Source of the DNA: Salvelinus alpinus
Taxonomy: Eukaryota > Chordata > Actinopteri > Salmoniformes > Salmonidae
Assembly: GCF_045679555.1 (NCBI RefSeq)
Contig: NC_092094.1
Location: forward strand, 13,277,612-13,341,611
Direction of reading: 5' to 3'
DNA: 64,000 bases
Shown here: positions 1 to 15,475 of the stretch, piece after piece
Layout of the letters: every line of letters begins with the position of its first letter
Position numbering within the stretch: position 1 is the stretch's first letter
Made by a program: the position numbers and the translations under genes
The notes under the pieces: model-generated
The model's input: the letters and a program-made list of their open reading frames with translations, nothing else
Told to the model about the DNA's origin: nothing
Databases searched by the model: none

Positions 1-545
1 CTTATTATAAATGCTTTTGTCTTAATGAGTTTTCTAGCAACCCTAACAGAGCAAGCGAAGGCAACACACTAGTTCAACAAAATCAGTTTAACATGGTACC
101 ACCTGCCAAACGACACAATGACTCATGGAAGTGGTTTATATTGGCTGAGATGACATGGAGAAGACTTGTCTTGTCATTTTTCAATTCATTACCATAGAAG
201 GATGCTAAGGGTAGATGGGTTTAAAGAAAAGGTGTGTGTGTTCGCTTGTGAAGCAGAAAGAAACAGTCCTGTGTGCTTTCCCCTTTATTCTAAGGAAATG
301 TGTATGGTGACCATGTAAAGGACGTCACGCTGCTTGCTTAGCGAGTACTGCTTCCTCCTGAGTCGACTAGAACCCAGGACCTCTGCTTTGCTAGCACACA
401 ACCTCCCGAAGCATCTTACCAGTCGGCACCACGTGAAAAGCTAGCTATTCTCTGGCGCAAATGGGGACAGGCTGAGGAGTAAGTTTCACACATGCCCATG
501 TGCTACACCCACAGTCTTAGTAGCGGTGAAGCTAACTTCACTCAC

Positions 546-703
546 CACACAGCTGGCGAAACCGATGCCCCCCAGGCGAGGACTGATGTAGTTCCACACC
601 CCGATGCTGCCCCTGCGGATCCGCTGCCCCACTGACAGCTCCAGGAAGAACAGGGGGATGCCAATCACAATCAGCAGAATGAGGTAGGGAACCAGGTACG
701 CCC
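546..703 (-). CDS. SLC6A15: SLC6A15 coding exon 2 (partial gene)
   Basis: This exon encodes residues of about 108-160 of the SLC6-family neutral amino acid transporter B0AT2. The minus-strand translation continues the first coding exon in phase (the split codon is completed by GG) and reads [11 protein letters not shown], then [18 protein letters not shown] and [14 protein letters not shown]. This is transmembrane helix 2 and the first intracellular loop of the family. It is bounded by an acceptor ending CCACAG at 704-709 and a GTGAGT donor at 540-545, and it ends in phase 0. Later exons would lie left of the window. The [21 protein letters not shown] wording favours SLC6A15 over its paralogue SLC6A17, from memory of the families. 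Confidence 0.93.
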
Positions 704-941
704 CTGTGGAGAAGAACCAACACACACAGGGTCAGAACTATGTCACACACAAACATACACAAACATGAGCATGTTGCGAACACATACTCCGTATGCACGC
801 AGCCACACACACACACGCAGCTACACACACAAACAAACACACACACCATGTAGTGACTTCCCACCACACCAGTTTTGCCTCTGTGTGTCCTGCCATCAAG
901 TCACTTCCCTCATCATAGTGTGTTGTGCCACATAAGTATTT

Positions 942-1672
942 TGATCTGGAAAGATAATCAGGTCTCAGATTACCCAAACTGATCTGGAAAGATACTCAGG
1001 TTTCAGATTACCCAAACTGATCTGGAAAGATACTCAGGTCTCAGATTACCCAAACTGATCTGGAAAGATACTCAGGTTTCAGATTACCCAAACTGATCTG
1101 GAAAGATACTCAGGTCTCAGATTACCCAAACTGATCTGGAAAGATACTCAGGTCTCAGATTACCCAAACTGATCTGGAAAGATACTCAGGTCTCAGATTA
1201 CCCAAACTGATCTGGAAAGATACTCAGGTCTCAGATTACCCAAACTGATCTGGAAAGATACTCAGGTCTCAGATTACCCAAACTGATCTGGAAAGATACT
1301 CAGGTCTCAGATTACCCAAACTGATCTGGAAAGATACTCAGGTCTCAGATTACCCAAACTGATCTGGAAAGATACTCAGGTCTCAGATTACCCAAACTGA
1401 TCTGGAAAGATACTCAGGTCTCAGATTACCCAAACTGATCTGGAAAGATACTCAGGTCTCAGATTACCCAAACTGACCTGGAAAGATACTCAGGTCTCAG
1501 ATTACCCAAATTGATCTGGAAAGATACGCAGGTCTCAGATTACCCAAATTGATCTGGAAAGATACTCAGGTCTCAGATTACCCAAACTGATCTGGAAAGA
1601 TACTCAGGTCTCAGATTACCCAAACTGATCTGGAAAGATACTCAGGTCTTAGATGACGCAAATTGATCTGTG
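942..1672. repeat. Minisatellite, 38-bp unit, about 19 copies
   Basis: A unit containing GATCTGGAAAGATACTCAGG followed by a TCAGATTACCCAAA segment recurs every 38 bp. Copies are nearly identical; the main variants are GTTTCAG for GTCTCAG near the left end and AAATTGATC for AAACTGATC near the right end. The array lies in an SLC6A15 intron and ends about 30 bp before a Tc1 element. Confidence 0.95.
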
Positions 1673-1703
1673 GCTACTAGAATCATAATGATGACATTCT
1701 TTA

Positions 1704-3339
<1,636 letters not shown>

Positions 3340-3843
3340 TATGTCCTTTACAGACACCTTCAGGGAGAATGACTAAGACACAGCCCATAATAGCACAGGT
3401 CTGTAAAATAAGATCTGTCTGTGTCTGTTACGATACTCTCAGGAAATCAGAACATCCTCAGAAGAAAAGAGACTACAACTGGTAGACACATGAGAGAGAT
3501 TACAAAAACCTTTGTTTACAGGACATGGTGGTTGCGTTTTTACTGCTAGAGCCAAGTAACTGAAAGAGATTAATCAAATCTATAGCCAGTACATTATTTA
3601 CATAAAAACTTCAAAGCCTTTAACTGTTTTGCTTTTCACAAATATTCTGATATTCTGGCAACTCTAAAGTCACTGATGGTGAATGAGAAATAAGGATATC
3701 ACATCTTTCAATAAGCTACAGTTTCAAAACAATGTTTGCTTTTGACTGGTTTGCCTTTTGGGCAAACAGAAAACAAGTATTGCAATCACTTTCTTCCGGG
3801 GGGAGGGTAGATGATAGATATAGAGACCTGACATTTTAATATA

Positions 3844-4790
3844 CACTGAACAACAATATAAACGCAACATGCATCCATTTCAAATGTTTTACTGAGTTAC
3901 AGTTCATATCAGGAAATCAGTCAGCTGAAATACATTCATTAGGCCCTAATCTATGGATTTCACATGACTGGGTATGCAGATATGCATCTGCTGGTCACAG
4001 ATACCTTAAAAAAAGGAAAACCAGTCAGTATCTGGTGTGACCACCATTTGTCTCATGCAGCACGACCCATCTCCTTTTGCATAGAGTTTATCAGGCTGTT
4101 GATTGTGGCCTGTGGAATGTTCTCCCACTCTTCTTCAATGGCTGTGTGAAGTTGCTGGATATTGGCAGGAACTGGAACACGCTGTCGTAGACGTCGATCC
4201 AGAGCATCCCAAACATGCTCAATGGGTGAACTGGTCTGATGAGTATTCAGGCCATGGATGAACTGGAACATTTTCTGCTTCCAGGAATTGTGTACAGATC
4301 CTTGCGACATGGGGCTGTGTATTATCATGCTGAAACATGTGGTGATGGCGGCGGATGAATGGCATGATAATGGGCATGGTATCACTATGCATTCAAATTG
4401 ACATCGATAAAAAATGCAATTGTGTTCGTTGTCCATAGCTTATGCCTGCCCATAACATTAACCCACCACCACCATTGGGCACTCTGTTCAAAACCTTGAC
4501 ATCAGCAAACCGCTCATCCACACAACGACACGACATTCCTGCAGTCAGCATGCCAATTGCACGCTCCCTCAAAACTTGAGACATCTGTGGCATTGTGTTG
4601 TGTGACAAAACTGCACATTTTAGAGTGGCCTTTTATTGTCCAAAGCACAAGGTGCACCTGTGTAATGATCATGCTGTTTAATCAGCTTCTTTATATAACA
4701 CACCTGTCAGGTGGATGGATTATCTTGGCAAAGGATAAATCCTCACCAACAGGGATGTAAACAAATTTGTGCCCAAAATGTTAGATAAAA
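3844..4790 (-). mobile_element. Truncated Tc1-like element (ACTGAACAA..AACGCAAC family)
   Basis: The left end CACTGAACAACAATATAAAC follows a TA at 3842-3843 and is the terminal repeat of a common salmonid Tc1-like family. Minus-strand reading shows transposase remnants: a helix-turn-helix start near 4608 (QVLRERAIGML), a PNGGGGLMLWAGIS stretch, and the C-terminal SPIEHVWDALDRRLRQR and EEEWENIPQ. The middle of the gene is deleted. The right end is missing: the sequence passes into a minisatellite at about 4796. Confidence 0.8.
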
Positions 4791-4795
4791 TACCT

Positions 4796-5120
4796 GGTAC
4801 TCCCTGTATATAGCTCCACATTGATCTGGTACTGGTACTCCCTGTATATAGCTCCACATTGATCTGGTACTGGTACTCCCTGTATATAGCTCCACATTGA
4901 TCTGGTACTGGTACTGCCTCTATATAGCTCCACATTGATCTGGTACTGGTACTCCCTGTATATAGCTCCACATTGATCTGGTACTGTTACTCCCTGTATA
5001 TAGCTCCACATTGATCTGGTACTGTTACTCCCTGTATATAGCTCCACATTGATCTGGTACTGGTACTCCCTGTATATAGCTCCACATTGATCTGGTACTG
5101 GTACTCCCTGTATATAGCTT
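4796..5120. repeat. Minisatellite, 38-bp unit, about 8.5 copies
   Basis: The repeated core is TGGTACTCCCTGTATATAGC followed by TCCACATTGATCTGGTAC, period 38 bp, with single-base variants (GGTACTG/GTTACTC, CCTG/CCTC). It begins where the neighbouring Tc1-like element is broken off. The minus-strand open frames here are repeat artefacts. Confidence 0.93.
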
Positions 5121-5700
5121 CATTATTGTGTATTTGATTTTATTCCTCTTCTTGTGTTACTATTTTAAACTCTGCCTCATTGGGAAGGGCTCGTAAGAAA
5201 GTGGTTCGCGATAAAGTCTTCACCAGTTGTGTGACAAATAAAATACAATTTTTTTTATCGTTCTGATATGTTTTGATTTATTTATTTTATTTTTCTGGAT
5301 TATGTGTGTATTTATTGATTTATTTCTAGGTATTACTGCCCTGGTGGAGCTAGAAACACAAGCATCTCGCTGCACCTGGTATAACATCTGCAAATCTGTG
5401 TACACAACCAATAAACTTCAGATTTGATTTGTGATTGGTTGTTGCTGTGTGGTTAAAATAAGGGTTATTTAGGGGGGGTTGCTAGTATTGTGTGCTGTTA
5501 TTGTTGCTTGTTGCAGCATGGTTATCATTGTGTTATTTGGTGGTTGTTACTAGGTTATTGAAAGAGGAGAGATGGAGACAGACTCAGACAGTCATGTGAC
5601 CACTGTGATGTTGATCTTGAGAGCTCTGATCACCAAGGTCACAGTCTGGTTTTGACAGACGTGCACCACAACACAACAGGAGGTTCACACACTTAACATC

Positions 5701-5824
<124 letters not shown>

Positions 5825-5906
5825 GGGACAGGCTAACCTTCCCAAATCCTAACCTTAATGGCAGGTGACTTCTATACCTTAACCAATAAGCACAACAGCC
5901 ACTCAC

Positions 5907-6228
5907 CCCCTCCATTCTTCTGACACAGGTAGGGGAATCTCCAGACATTGCCCAGGCCTACAGAGAAGCCCACCTGGGCTAGGATGTATTGCAGCTTGCT
6001 GTTCCAGGCTGGTCTCGCTGCATCATCCTCTGCGTCCGAGCCTCCATCCTCCACGTCCATGTCTCCATTAAGGTCCTTTCCTTCCCCATCACCTCCGCCG
6101 CCACCCACAATCAGCGAGCTCTTCTTGAAGGAATCATCACACGTGTCCTCATTGGATAGCAGGTCCCTGACAGACTCTGTGACATCGTCGTCAAGCTCTC
6201 TCTTGACGGCCTTGCTGTTTTTGGGCAT
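5907..6228 (-). CDS. SLC6A15: SLC6A15 first coding exon (N-terminus and TM1)
   Basis: The start codon is at 6226-6228 on the minus strand and the exon runs 107 codons plus one base to a GTGAGT donor at 5901-5906. The protein begins [20 protein letters not shown], which matches SLC6A15 N-termini. A variable acidic cytoplasmic segment with a run of five glycines follows, and then the conserved [20 protein letters not shown] and [13 protein letters not shown], the unwound first transmembrane helix that binds sodium and substrate in SLC6 transporters. Known role: sodium-dependent uptake of branched-chain amino acids and proline across the plasma membrane, mainly in neurons. The 5' untranslated exon was not located. 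Confidence 0.95.
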
Positions 6229-8579
6229 TTGATAAAGCAGACCAGGGCGTGGGGCAGAATGTCTTTGGGCTGGTAGCGGGAGGCAGTTCCGTTCTGGTAG
6301 TTCTGAGGGCTTAAAGGTGGACTGTCTTGGAGGTGTGTGATGGAGTTGTTTACTTTTTCATTATCACCAAAAGCTTGGGGCAGGAAAGAAAAATAAATGA
6401 TTTAGGGTATTCATATTGTATTCATATTCAAAATTCAATATTCATTATTTCAGGGCAAACAGAGTGAGGTTGTCATAATTATTAGATGTTGACACAGGAC
6501 CCGTTTTATGAAAATTAGGCTACAATATTGAACTTTTCTTCATTATCAGCGATCGCCAAAAGGAAAGCAAACAAAATCCTAGGGTATAATATCCATAATT
6601 CCAGTAAAGGCAGAACGAGAGTGAGTATTGGTGATATCACCACTCTCTGATGCACATAGAAACAATGCTGGTTTCTGTATTTACTGAGAGAAAGGGAGGG
6701 AGGGAGGAAGTAAGGGGGGTGTCTGTCTGTGTGTAAAAAAAGAAACGTTTCCGTTCTCTATTTCAATGAAGCCACAAAAAGGCCACGTTTTTATACTGTA
6801 TGCTCTATGATCACACTTGTGATATATCGGATAAACGATATAATGATTCAATAGTATTCTTTGTATTTCTGTTTTTAATTTTTTTTAAAGTTTTTCAAAT
6901 CATACTTTTTGTCACAAGGAAATCATATGACAAATGTGACCAAACTCTATTGATGCCATTGTCTATTGATTGGTTACTTTGACGCATGACCAAAACATGG
7001 AAAGGACTTCGCTATCTATGGAGACGATTAGGTATCCGCGCGCCTAAATAATTGACGCAGAGCACGAGGTAATTTGCATACGAACCCAAACACTCGTTGT
7101 AATCGCAGCTCAACGTGAGAGCAGAGAAAACCTACAAACGAAAAAAATTATAAAAACGACCCAGAACATAGCCCTAAATGTATTAGTATGATGGGTGTAA
7201 TGTGATTACAATTCGGCCATAGTTTTCCACATTGTGCGTAAAATTAGACCACAATGAAACAACGTTACCATGGTGCAGATTGTAGCAGCCTATTGCCTTT
7301 CACCGACCAGTGGTTTAAGTGATTAATAGATTTCCTTTGGCCACTTCCAGATTAGCCTCGTTTTAAAAGCATGGGCGTAATTTCATCAGCAAATATTTCA
7401 TCAGCAAATAAACGCTATAGCACACAGAAAGATAAAACCTACCGGTATTTATGTTGTCTTTATAATAACATTTGACTACTGTATTAATGTGCATGTGCAT
7501 TTCCATGTATTATGAATAGGAAATAGTTCCATGTTCTTATTGAATACGCCACTGTATGGCACATTCCACTATAAAGGCTAAATTAAGCTATTAATAAATA
7601 TGCTATACATGTGTGTGTGAGAAAAAAAGCATGATTAAATGCATAAATGCCGAAAAAGCAATGGACCAACCTGGCGCCATGTGAGCTATTGTGTATTCAA
7701 GAGACAATTTGTTCTAGGAATGAACATCAATGAATCCCCGCCCAACCCATCTCTCCTCTCCGTGCCATCCATGTGGGGTATTTCATCATACACTCCCTGG
7801 CCACATCCTGCGCACTGCCACCCTATTCAGACCAACACATCTATTCCTTTTAAATGAAATGTACCTTTAGTCGTCTTCAGTAAGATGGGGATGTTGGTCC
7901 TTTTCGGAATGATGCGTATCAAGGAATGAAATTGTGACAGAAGCACATACACGGGGCAGACATCATCACTTGTAGGCTACTGCGTATATGGTGCTGTATC
8001 GCCGCTGTGGTGTTGTATGAAACAGACACAAGTGCTTCGCCTCTTCTAGGATTTAGAAATACATCCAGCGCGGTAAAAGGGGTGCTTGGTTGCTTTGTTT
8101 AGAAATGTTTGATCCAAATTCCCATTACTTTTTGCTCAATTTATCTCTTTGTATACTACGGATTATTTATGATGGTATAATAATATTCATTACCATCGTG
8201 AATGCGCAGGATAAACTAAATAATTGTTTTACAATTTTCCTGATCCCCCCTATTTGCACTTGGTATGTTCTACTACGACTAACCCCTTATTAGCTCCTTC
8301 ACTAGAAGGGGGGTATGTGTGGGTAGAATGTGCCTGTACTGTAGCCTATCTATTAGGACTGACTTGTGATTGTCCTATTGTACCTACAACTTGTAATTAG
8401 GTATGTTTTAATTCAATAATTGTAGCCTACACAGGGTGAAGGGCATTGTGAGTCATCACCACTAAATTCAATCTGAACTCGTGTGCTGCTTGCCTTGCAA
8501 AAGATACAACCATGTAACTACAGTAGCCAGGTATGCAATCAATCAGTTACATAATTTCCATCCGTTATAGCCTACAATA
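6229..8579. other. SLC6A15 upstream region, no recognised gene
   Basis: This region should contain the 5' untranslated exon(s) and promoter of SLC6A15, transcribed leftwards, but I could not place them. A CG-containing block at 7010-7090 (GCGCGCC, TGACGCA) and one near 8040-8080 are the only candidates. The rest is AT-rich single-copy-looking DNA. Open frames here (6800-6982, 7639-7857, 8090-8293) resemble nothing known. Confidence 0.4.
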
Positions 8580-9734
8580 CACTCAGTGGCCAGTTTATTA
8601 GGTACACCCATCTAGTACCGGGTCGGATCCCCCTGTATCAATCAATCAATCAAATGTATTTCTAAAGCCCTTTTTACATCCGCCGATGTCACAAAGTGCT
8701 TTTCAGAAACCCAGAGTTAAACCCCAAACAGCAAGCAATGCAGATGTAGAAGCACGGTGGCTTGGAAAAACTCCCTAGAAAGGCCAGAACCTAGGAAGAA
8801 ACCTAGAGAGGAACCAGGCTCTGAGGGGTGGCCAGTCCTCTTCTGGCTGGCCAAGATGTTCAAACGTTCATAGATGACCAGCAGGGTCAGATAATCATAG
8901 TAGCCATGGGATTCACCTGCTCAACGACAATGTACAGATACGCTGTGGCATTCAAACGTTGCTCAATTGGTTTCAAGGGACCTAGCGTGTGCCAGGAAAA
9001 CATTCCTGCACGATTACACCACCACCACTAGCCTGTACCGTTGACACCAGGTAGGATGGTGCCATGGACTTATGCTGCTTACACCAAATCCTGACTCTGC
9101 CATCAGCATGACGCAAAGTCGAACCAGCCAATATTTTTCCACTCCACAATTGTCCAGTGTTGGTAATCGCGTGCCCACTGGAGCCGCTTCTTCTTGTTTT
9201 TAGCTGATCGGTGTGGTCGTCTGCTGCAATAGCCCATCTGTGACATGGACTGACGCATGGACTGACGAGTTGTGCGTTCTGTGATGCCGTTCCTTCACAC
9301 CACTGTTGTACTGCACCATTATTTGCCTGTTTCTGGCCCACCTGTTATCTTGCACGATTCTTGCCATTCTCCATCAACCTCTCTCATCAACAAGCTGTTT
9401 TCACTCTCACAGGGCTGCAGCTGACTGGATGTTTTTTGTTTTTTGTACCATTCTTGGTAAACCCTAGACACCGTCTTGTGTGAAAAGCCCAGGAGGCTGG
9501 CCATTTCTGAGAAACTGGAACCAGCACGCCTGGCACCGACGATCATACTAAGCTCAAATTTGCTTAGGTCACTCGTATTGCCCATTCTAACGTTCAATCA
9601 AACAGTGACTGAATGGCTCGATGCCAGTCTTCTTGCTTTATATAGCAAGCCACGGCCACATGACTCATTGGGTGTGTAGGAACGAACCATTTTAGTGAAC
9701 GGGGTGATGTACCTAATAAACTGGCCCCCGAGTG
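8580..9734 (-). mobile_element. Degenerate Tc1-like element with nested repeat
   Basis: Terminal repeats CACTCAGTGGCCAGTTTATT (left) and the complement of CACTCGGGGGCCAGTTTATT (right) are flanked by TA. The minus strand encodes transposase remnants: the N-terminal helix-turn-helix at 9319-9597 (FELSMIVGARRAGSSFSEMA, then SRVYQEW), and parts of the catalytic region at 8982-9341 out of frame. The element is interrupted near its left end by another dispersed repeat at about 8637-8905. Confidence 0.88.
8637..8905 (+). repeat. Dispersed salmonid repeat nested in the Tc1-like element
   Basis: From ATCAATCAATCAAATGTATT onward the sequence contains recognisable modules of a very common salmonid dispersed repeat: CACAAAGTGCTTTTCAGAAA, GATGTAGAAGCACGGTGGCT, AACCTAGAGAGGAACCAGGC and GTTCATAGATGACCAGCAGG. 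It contains no coding capacity. Recognition is from memory of salmonid sequence; boundaries are approximate. Confidence 0.7.
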
Positions 9735-10139
9735 TAGGTCTACATGGTCTGCCTAAATAAGTTCCAGTTAATTATGGAAGGCTATTTGACTTGGGCAAGC
9801 TGTTTCAATGATGTCATTATTGCTTTGTAGGCCTATGACAGTCATGATAGTAGGTAGCCTAGGCATTATAGGCTATATGCTATAGCTCGTTAACATTTGT
9901 ATTTACGTTTGTGATACAGACATCCTACTGTAGGCCTATTGTAGCATTGCTGTCTGACACTAATTTGGTCTTTCCACTGAATTATAGGTTGCACTTTTTG
10001 TTTAATTTCACATGTTCTGAACCCTCTAATCCCCTATCTAACCTTTTAACGAAAGTTGAGTCACTGTGACCTCTCCCGACCATTGAGAGGTAGACCTAGA
10101 CATATCAGTCTGTTGGAGCCTGGTAGGAAGATCCAAGGC
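9735..10139. other. Intergenic, nothing recognised
   Basis: AT-rich DNA between the Tc1-like element and the CCCT tract. No coding or repeat signature seen. Confidence 0.5.
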
Positions 10140-10140
10140 T

Positions 10141-11440
<1,300 letters not shown>

Positions 11441-11998
11441 ATGAGTGGGTGAGCACTGTATGTGTAACTGGACTACAGTGAACTAGAGAACGAGTTAGAT
11501 TGTGCTTGTGTGTGTGATTATTTCTCAAACGTGTGTTTTTCATTTCAACATTCTGTCTCTATTGATATACTCCTTGCTTCCCGTCTCAGTTTGTGGTCCA
11601 GGGTTTAACTCATACTCAGTGCATTTAGCCTCTATCCCCCTCTGCCACAGCTCGACTTGCTGGTCTGACTTAAATTTGAACTTTGTCGATTCAGGAAGCT
11701 AAGGATATATTTATAAATTATATTTCAATTAATCTTCTCAATTGACCAACTCAACCCCATAGCCTGTTACTCTCTATCTTCTCTACTATTTGTTAGTGTT
11801 TAGCACTTTAGAGATATAGTGTGCAACCCAAATTACACTATTTAGTGCACTACTTTTAAACACAAGTGGTGCACTATAAAGGAATTAGGGTGCCATTTGG
11901 GATTTGGGACACGGCCATATACCTCTGGGGATGAGAGTCAGTGCAACGTCAGCTGGCTGGCTGTCTGTCTGTCTGTCTGGAGTCAGTGCAACGTCAGC

Positions 11999-12059
<61 letters not shown>

Positions 12060-15000
12060 GGAGTCAGAGCAACGTCAGCTGTCTGTCTGTCTGAGAAGAA
12101 TGCCATTCTGAGGGTCATTCTTTTCATAACAGTGCAATTTGATAACCACACATCGACACAAACAGACACAAGTTATGTCAGAAACATTTAAAGATTTGTG
12201 TATGTGTGTGTGTATGTGTGTGTGTATGTGTTTGTGTATGTGTGCACGTGCGTGCATGTGAGTGTGCTTCAGGCATACAGACTGTGATGTTATAGACTGA
12301 CCATAATGTTCTTGGAACAGGATGGTTACTCCACTCATGAGACAATCCCAGAATCACTGTGATGTCAACTAGTAGTATAAAAGACGACAGTGCCCAAAGG
12401 GTCATTCGAGCACAGCTAAGGTAACGATGAAATACTCATTTGTTAACTGCCTTCAATTTCTGGTACATAGCTCCTCCTCTACTTACAACACCGGATCTGC
12501 CCGTCACATTCAGTTAAATATTCTTCAAACTCTCCTATCCTTTTCAGTTTGCTGAAGCCATTGACTGCACAAGCTGCAAGAAAGGTTCAAACTTGAGAAA
12601 TGGGTCTTTGAGCCTTTAAGAAATCCCTCACAGAAATGTTCTCTGACACCTGTACTTGTTACCCTATCTAATAATGTCATTCATGGTCATCCTCACTGAT
12701 ATTAACTTGTAACTCTGCCGAATCACGTCATTCATGGACACTAACGTGTTATTCTAACAAATTAAATTAAATTATGAACATTCCCATGTACGCTTTACGT
12801 TGTTCTTATAGATACTGTAGGCCCGCCTGAAATTCTATCAAAATGTATTGCTGACTGTTTACTATCTATGCTGACTGTTTTTAATAAATGTTGTGTTGTT
12901 GCCATGTATTTCTGCCCCACTGTGTTGTGATATCTGTTCTCCTTGTGCTCTAACTGTTCCGCATTGACTTTTGTGTTTGTCATATGTCCCTGTCCTTCTG
13001 TGTCGTGATGTCTGTCTTGTCCTGTGATTTCAATGTATTTTTTAGCTATTTAATTTTTTACACAGCAATTCCAAGTCGTCACTGGCCAAGCCGTCATTGT
13101 AAATAAGAATTTGTTCTTAGTTGATTCGCCTGAATAAATAAAGGTTAAAACGTTTTATAATAATAATATGACAAAAGGGTAAGGTAAGGATGACATCATA
13201 AATGGTCACATAGGGTAATCTGAGGGTAGGGGATGAGAGGGTGACTGTCTGTATACAATGATGGATGTTTCACCATTAGAGCAAATTGATGGCATTTTTG
13301 TTTTGTTTTGTTTAGTTTGTGTGACATTTTGGGGGAATTATAGTTTTATCTTTTTCGAACATCTTTATTTCATTCATATTTTTATTTCATTCATCCAATT
13401 CATTGTTTCCTAAATTCTTCCAGTTCTTTCAACAATTTCAATAGTGCTTGATCTTCTGTTTCCTGTTTTAAAACGATGTGAGGTAGCAATCTGCAGATAA
13501 GCAGTATCAATACATGGTGTTCAAACTGAGACCTTGTAGAGTTGATGCATCAAAAAGGGGTCTAACAAGTCTTACAGTGCATAATAAAAGATCATGAGGG
13601 ATCATACCTGTTGTCTTTAAGTAAAATGTTACCAATTTATCTGATGCCTTTATAACATCACCATTCCACCTTTCTCTGAACGGATCTGTTGAGATCTTGT
13701 GATGGTAAACACAGGATGGGTCACAGTTGGTGGTTTGCTGTGAGCCTACCTGTTGAATACTTCATGGGATAACCCCGACTCTGGGAACCTGATGCCGTGA
13801 GGCCATCAAGAGTGTGAATACCCGAAAGCCATTGGAAAGTTGAGGCATTGGGTTTCACAATGGCATTGTCGTAACCCACATGCTTCTTTTGTTGACTGGT
13901 GTAACCTCATTGAGACAAAAACTCACAAGGATGAATGAGTCATGTGAATGGGTTATTCTTAGACAGTACAATTTTATCTGACATTGCACTGTCTGTCATC
14001 AAGCACAATCTTGATTCTTTACAGTGTGACTTTATTGAAAGTCACAATCTGAATATGACATGGATTCTGAATGGAAAAAGACCTACACATAAGCCATTCT
14101 CCCTCCCCTCCTCGTCACCAGAGCAATATAGTTGGTTCATGAGTTGGCCAGTATCTACTGTACTTTAGTGAACACTAACCCTCTGCATGCCCAATCAGGT
14201 TGCAAGCCTCCCTATGGCACATGCAGTTCAAACGTGTTGTGATAAAACAGTGGAACACACTTAACATTTAGACAAGAATGACATTAGCCAGGTCAACCTT
14301 GACAATAGTTTAGTGACTGCAATGTCGAGGCAGCAATCAGAGGAACACTGTACGAAACAGTATATTATGTGTGTCTGCAATTATCATGTTGTGTCTCGCT
14401 TCTTACGTCACAGTGTTTTTGCTGGATATAACAATGTCCATCCAGGACTTTGGTACTTCTACCCTCAGCTGATGATATAGAGTCCTTTGTAGGCCATGAA
14501 AAAAGCATTGGATTGGTGGAGGCATCGGCTAGTGGGAGTTTCCACCATAATGTCTTACACTACCCATTGTCTTTCAAATCAGCGAAGTTAAGTGAAGAAG
14601 TGCACTCTTTGGGAGGAAGGACATATAATTGGGACATCTGTTGCATTGCTTTTCTGATCATGTGTCTTCTCTGTACATTTTCTTACATTAAGTGATTGGT
14701 TGAATTGATCCCAAAGAGCGGAAAATGTGTGGACTACTGTACCAAAATAATCATGTGATATCTATAAATAAATCATAGTTCGCCCATCAAATAAATATAT
14801 TTTTAGATTTTTACATGGAAAAGAAGTACTAAATACTATAGACTCACACATTCATCGCAATAATTTCTTGGAATGCCTCTGCTATAGATTCCCTGAGCCC
14901 CAAAAAAATGCTCGGCCACACTCACGATTGCTATTTTCTCAGATTTCCTCTCTGTTTGTGCAGTTTATAACCACTGTCATAAACAATACAAAGATCACCT

Positions 15001-15475
15001 TCTTAACATGCAACATGTCAGGATCCCTCTGTTGGTGTGGAACATTCACTGACGTCTCCAATCCTAATACCTTTGTTTCTTCAGCGTCACTCCCTTCTTC
15101 CACTCTTCTCATTGCAGATAGGAGACATGTTGGACAGCCCTTACTCTGGTCAGCTCTGTCTCCTTCACCCTAACAGGGCACTTCAGGAATTTGGGCGCAT
15201 GCTCACCACCACAATTTCAGCGTTTAACCTCAGCTGGAAAACAATATTTCTCCCGTCTACATACACTTGTCACATGACCAAACAAGAATTAAGGCCTACA
15301 GTGTGAACAAGGGGGACTCCCTAAAAACACGCTATCTCGATACAAGTTACTTTTTGCAGCAGGTTAGGAGAGCATTTTCGCAATCCCTAACCCTTTTCCT
15401 AACAATCTAATTCTCCTAACCTGCTATGTTAATTCTCTCAACCTGCTACAAAAAGGCATAGCTTTATCAAAGTGG
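11441..15475. other. Intergenic region, mostly unrecognised
   Basis: Contents seen: a short hairpin-MITE remnant at about 11830-11915 (TAGTGCACTACTTTT and GGGTGCCATTTGGG), a TCTG microsatellite at 11940-12095, a GT-rich stretch at 12195-12260, and a SINE 3' tail near 13085-13150 (TTGTTCTTAGTT then AATAAATAAAGGTT). The rest shows no gene. No TSPAN19 exons were recognised on the minus strand. Confidence 0.5.
11940..12095. repeat. (TCTG)n microsatellite with repeated leader
   Basis: A leader of the form GAGTCAGTGCAACGTCAGCT occurs three times, each followed by TCTG/GCTG tetranucleotides: short, long (about 15 units at 12000-12060), short. This suggests duplication of a whole leader-plus-microsatellite block. 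Confidence 0.9.

Noticed and set aside
942..1672. Possible CRISPR array from regular 38-bp repeats
   Set aside because: There are no unique spacers: the whole 38-bp unit repeats, and the host is a vertebrate.
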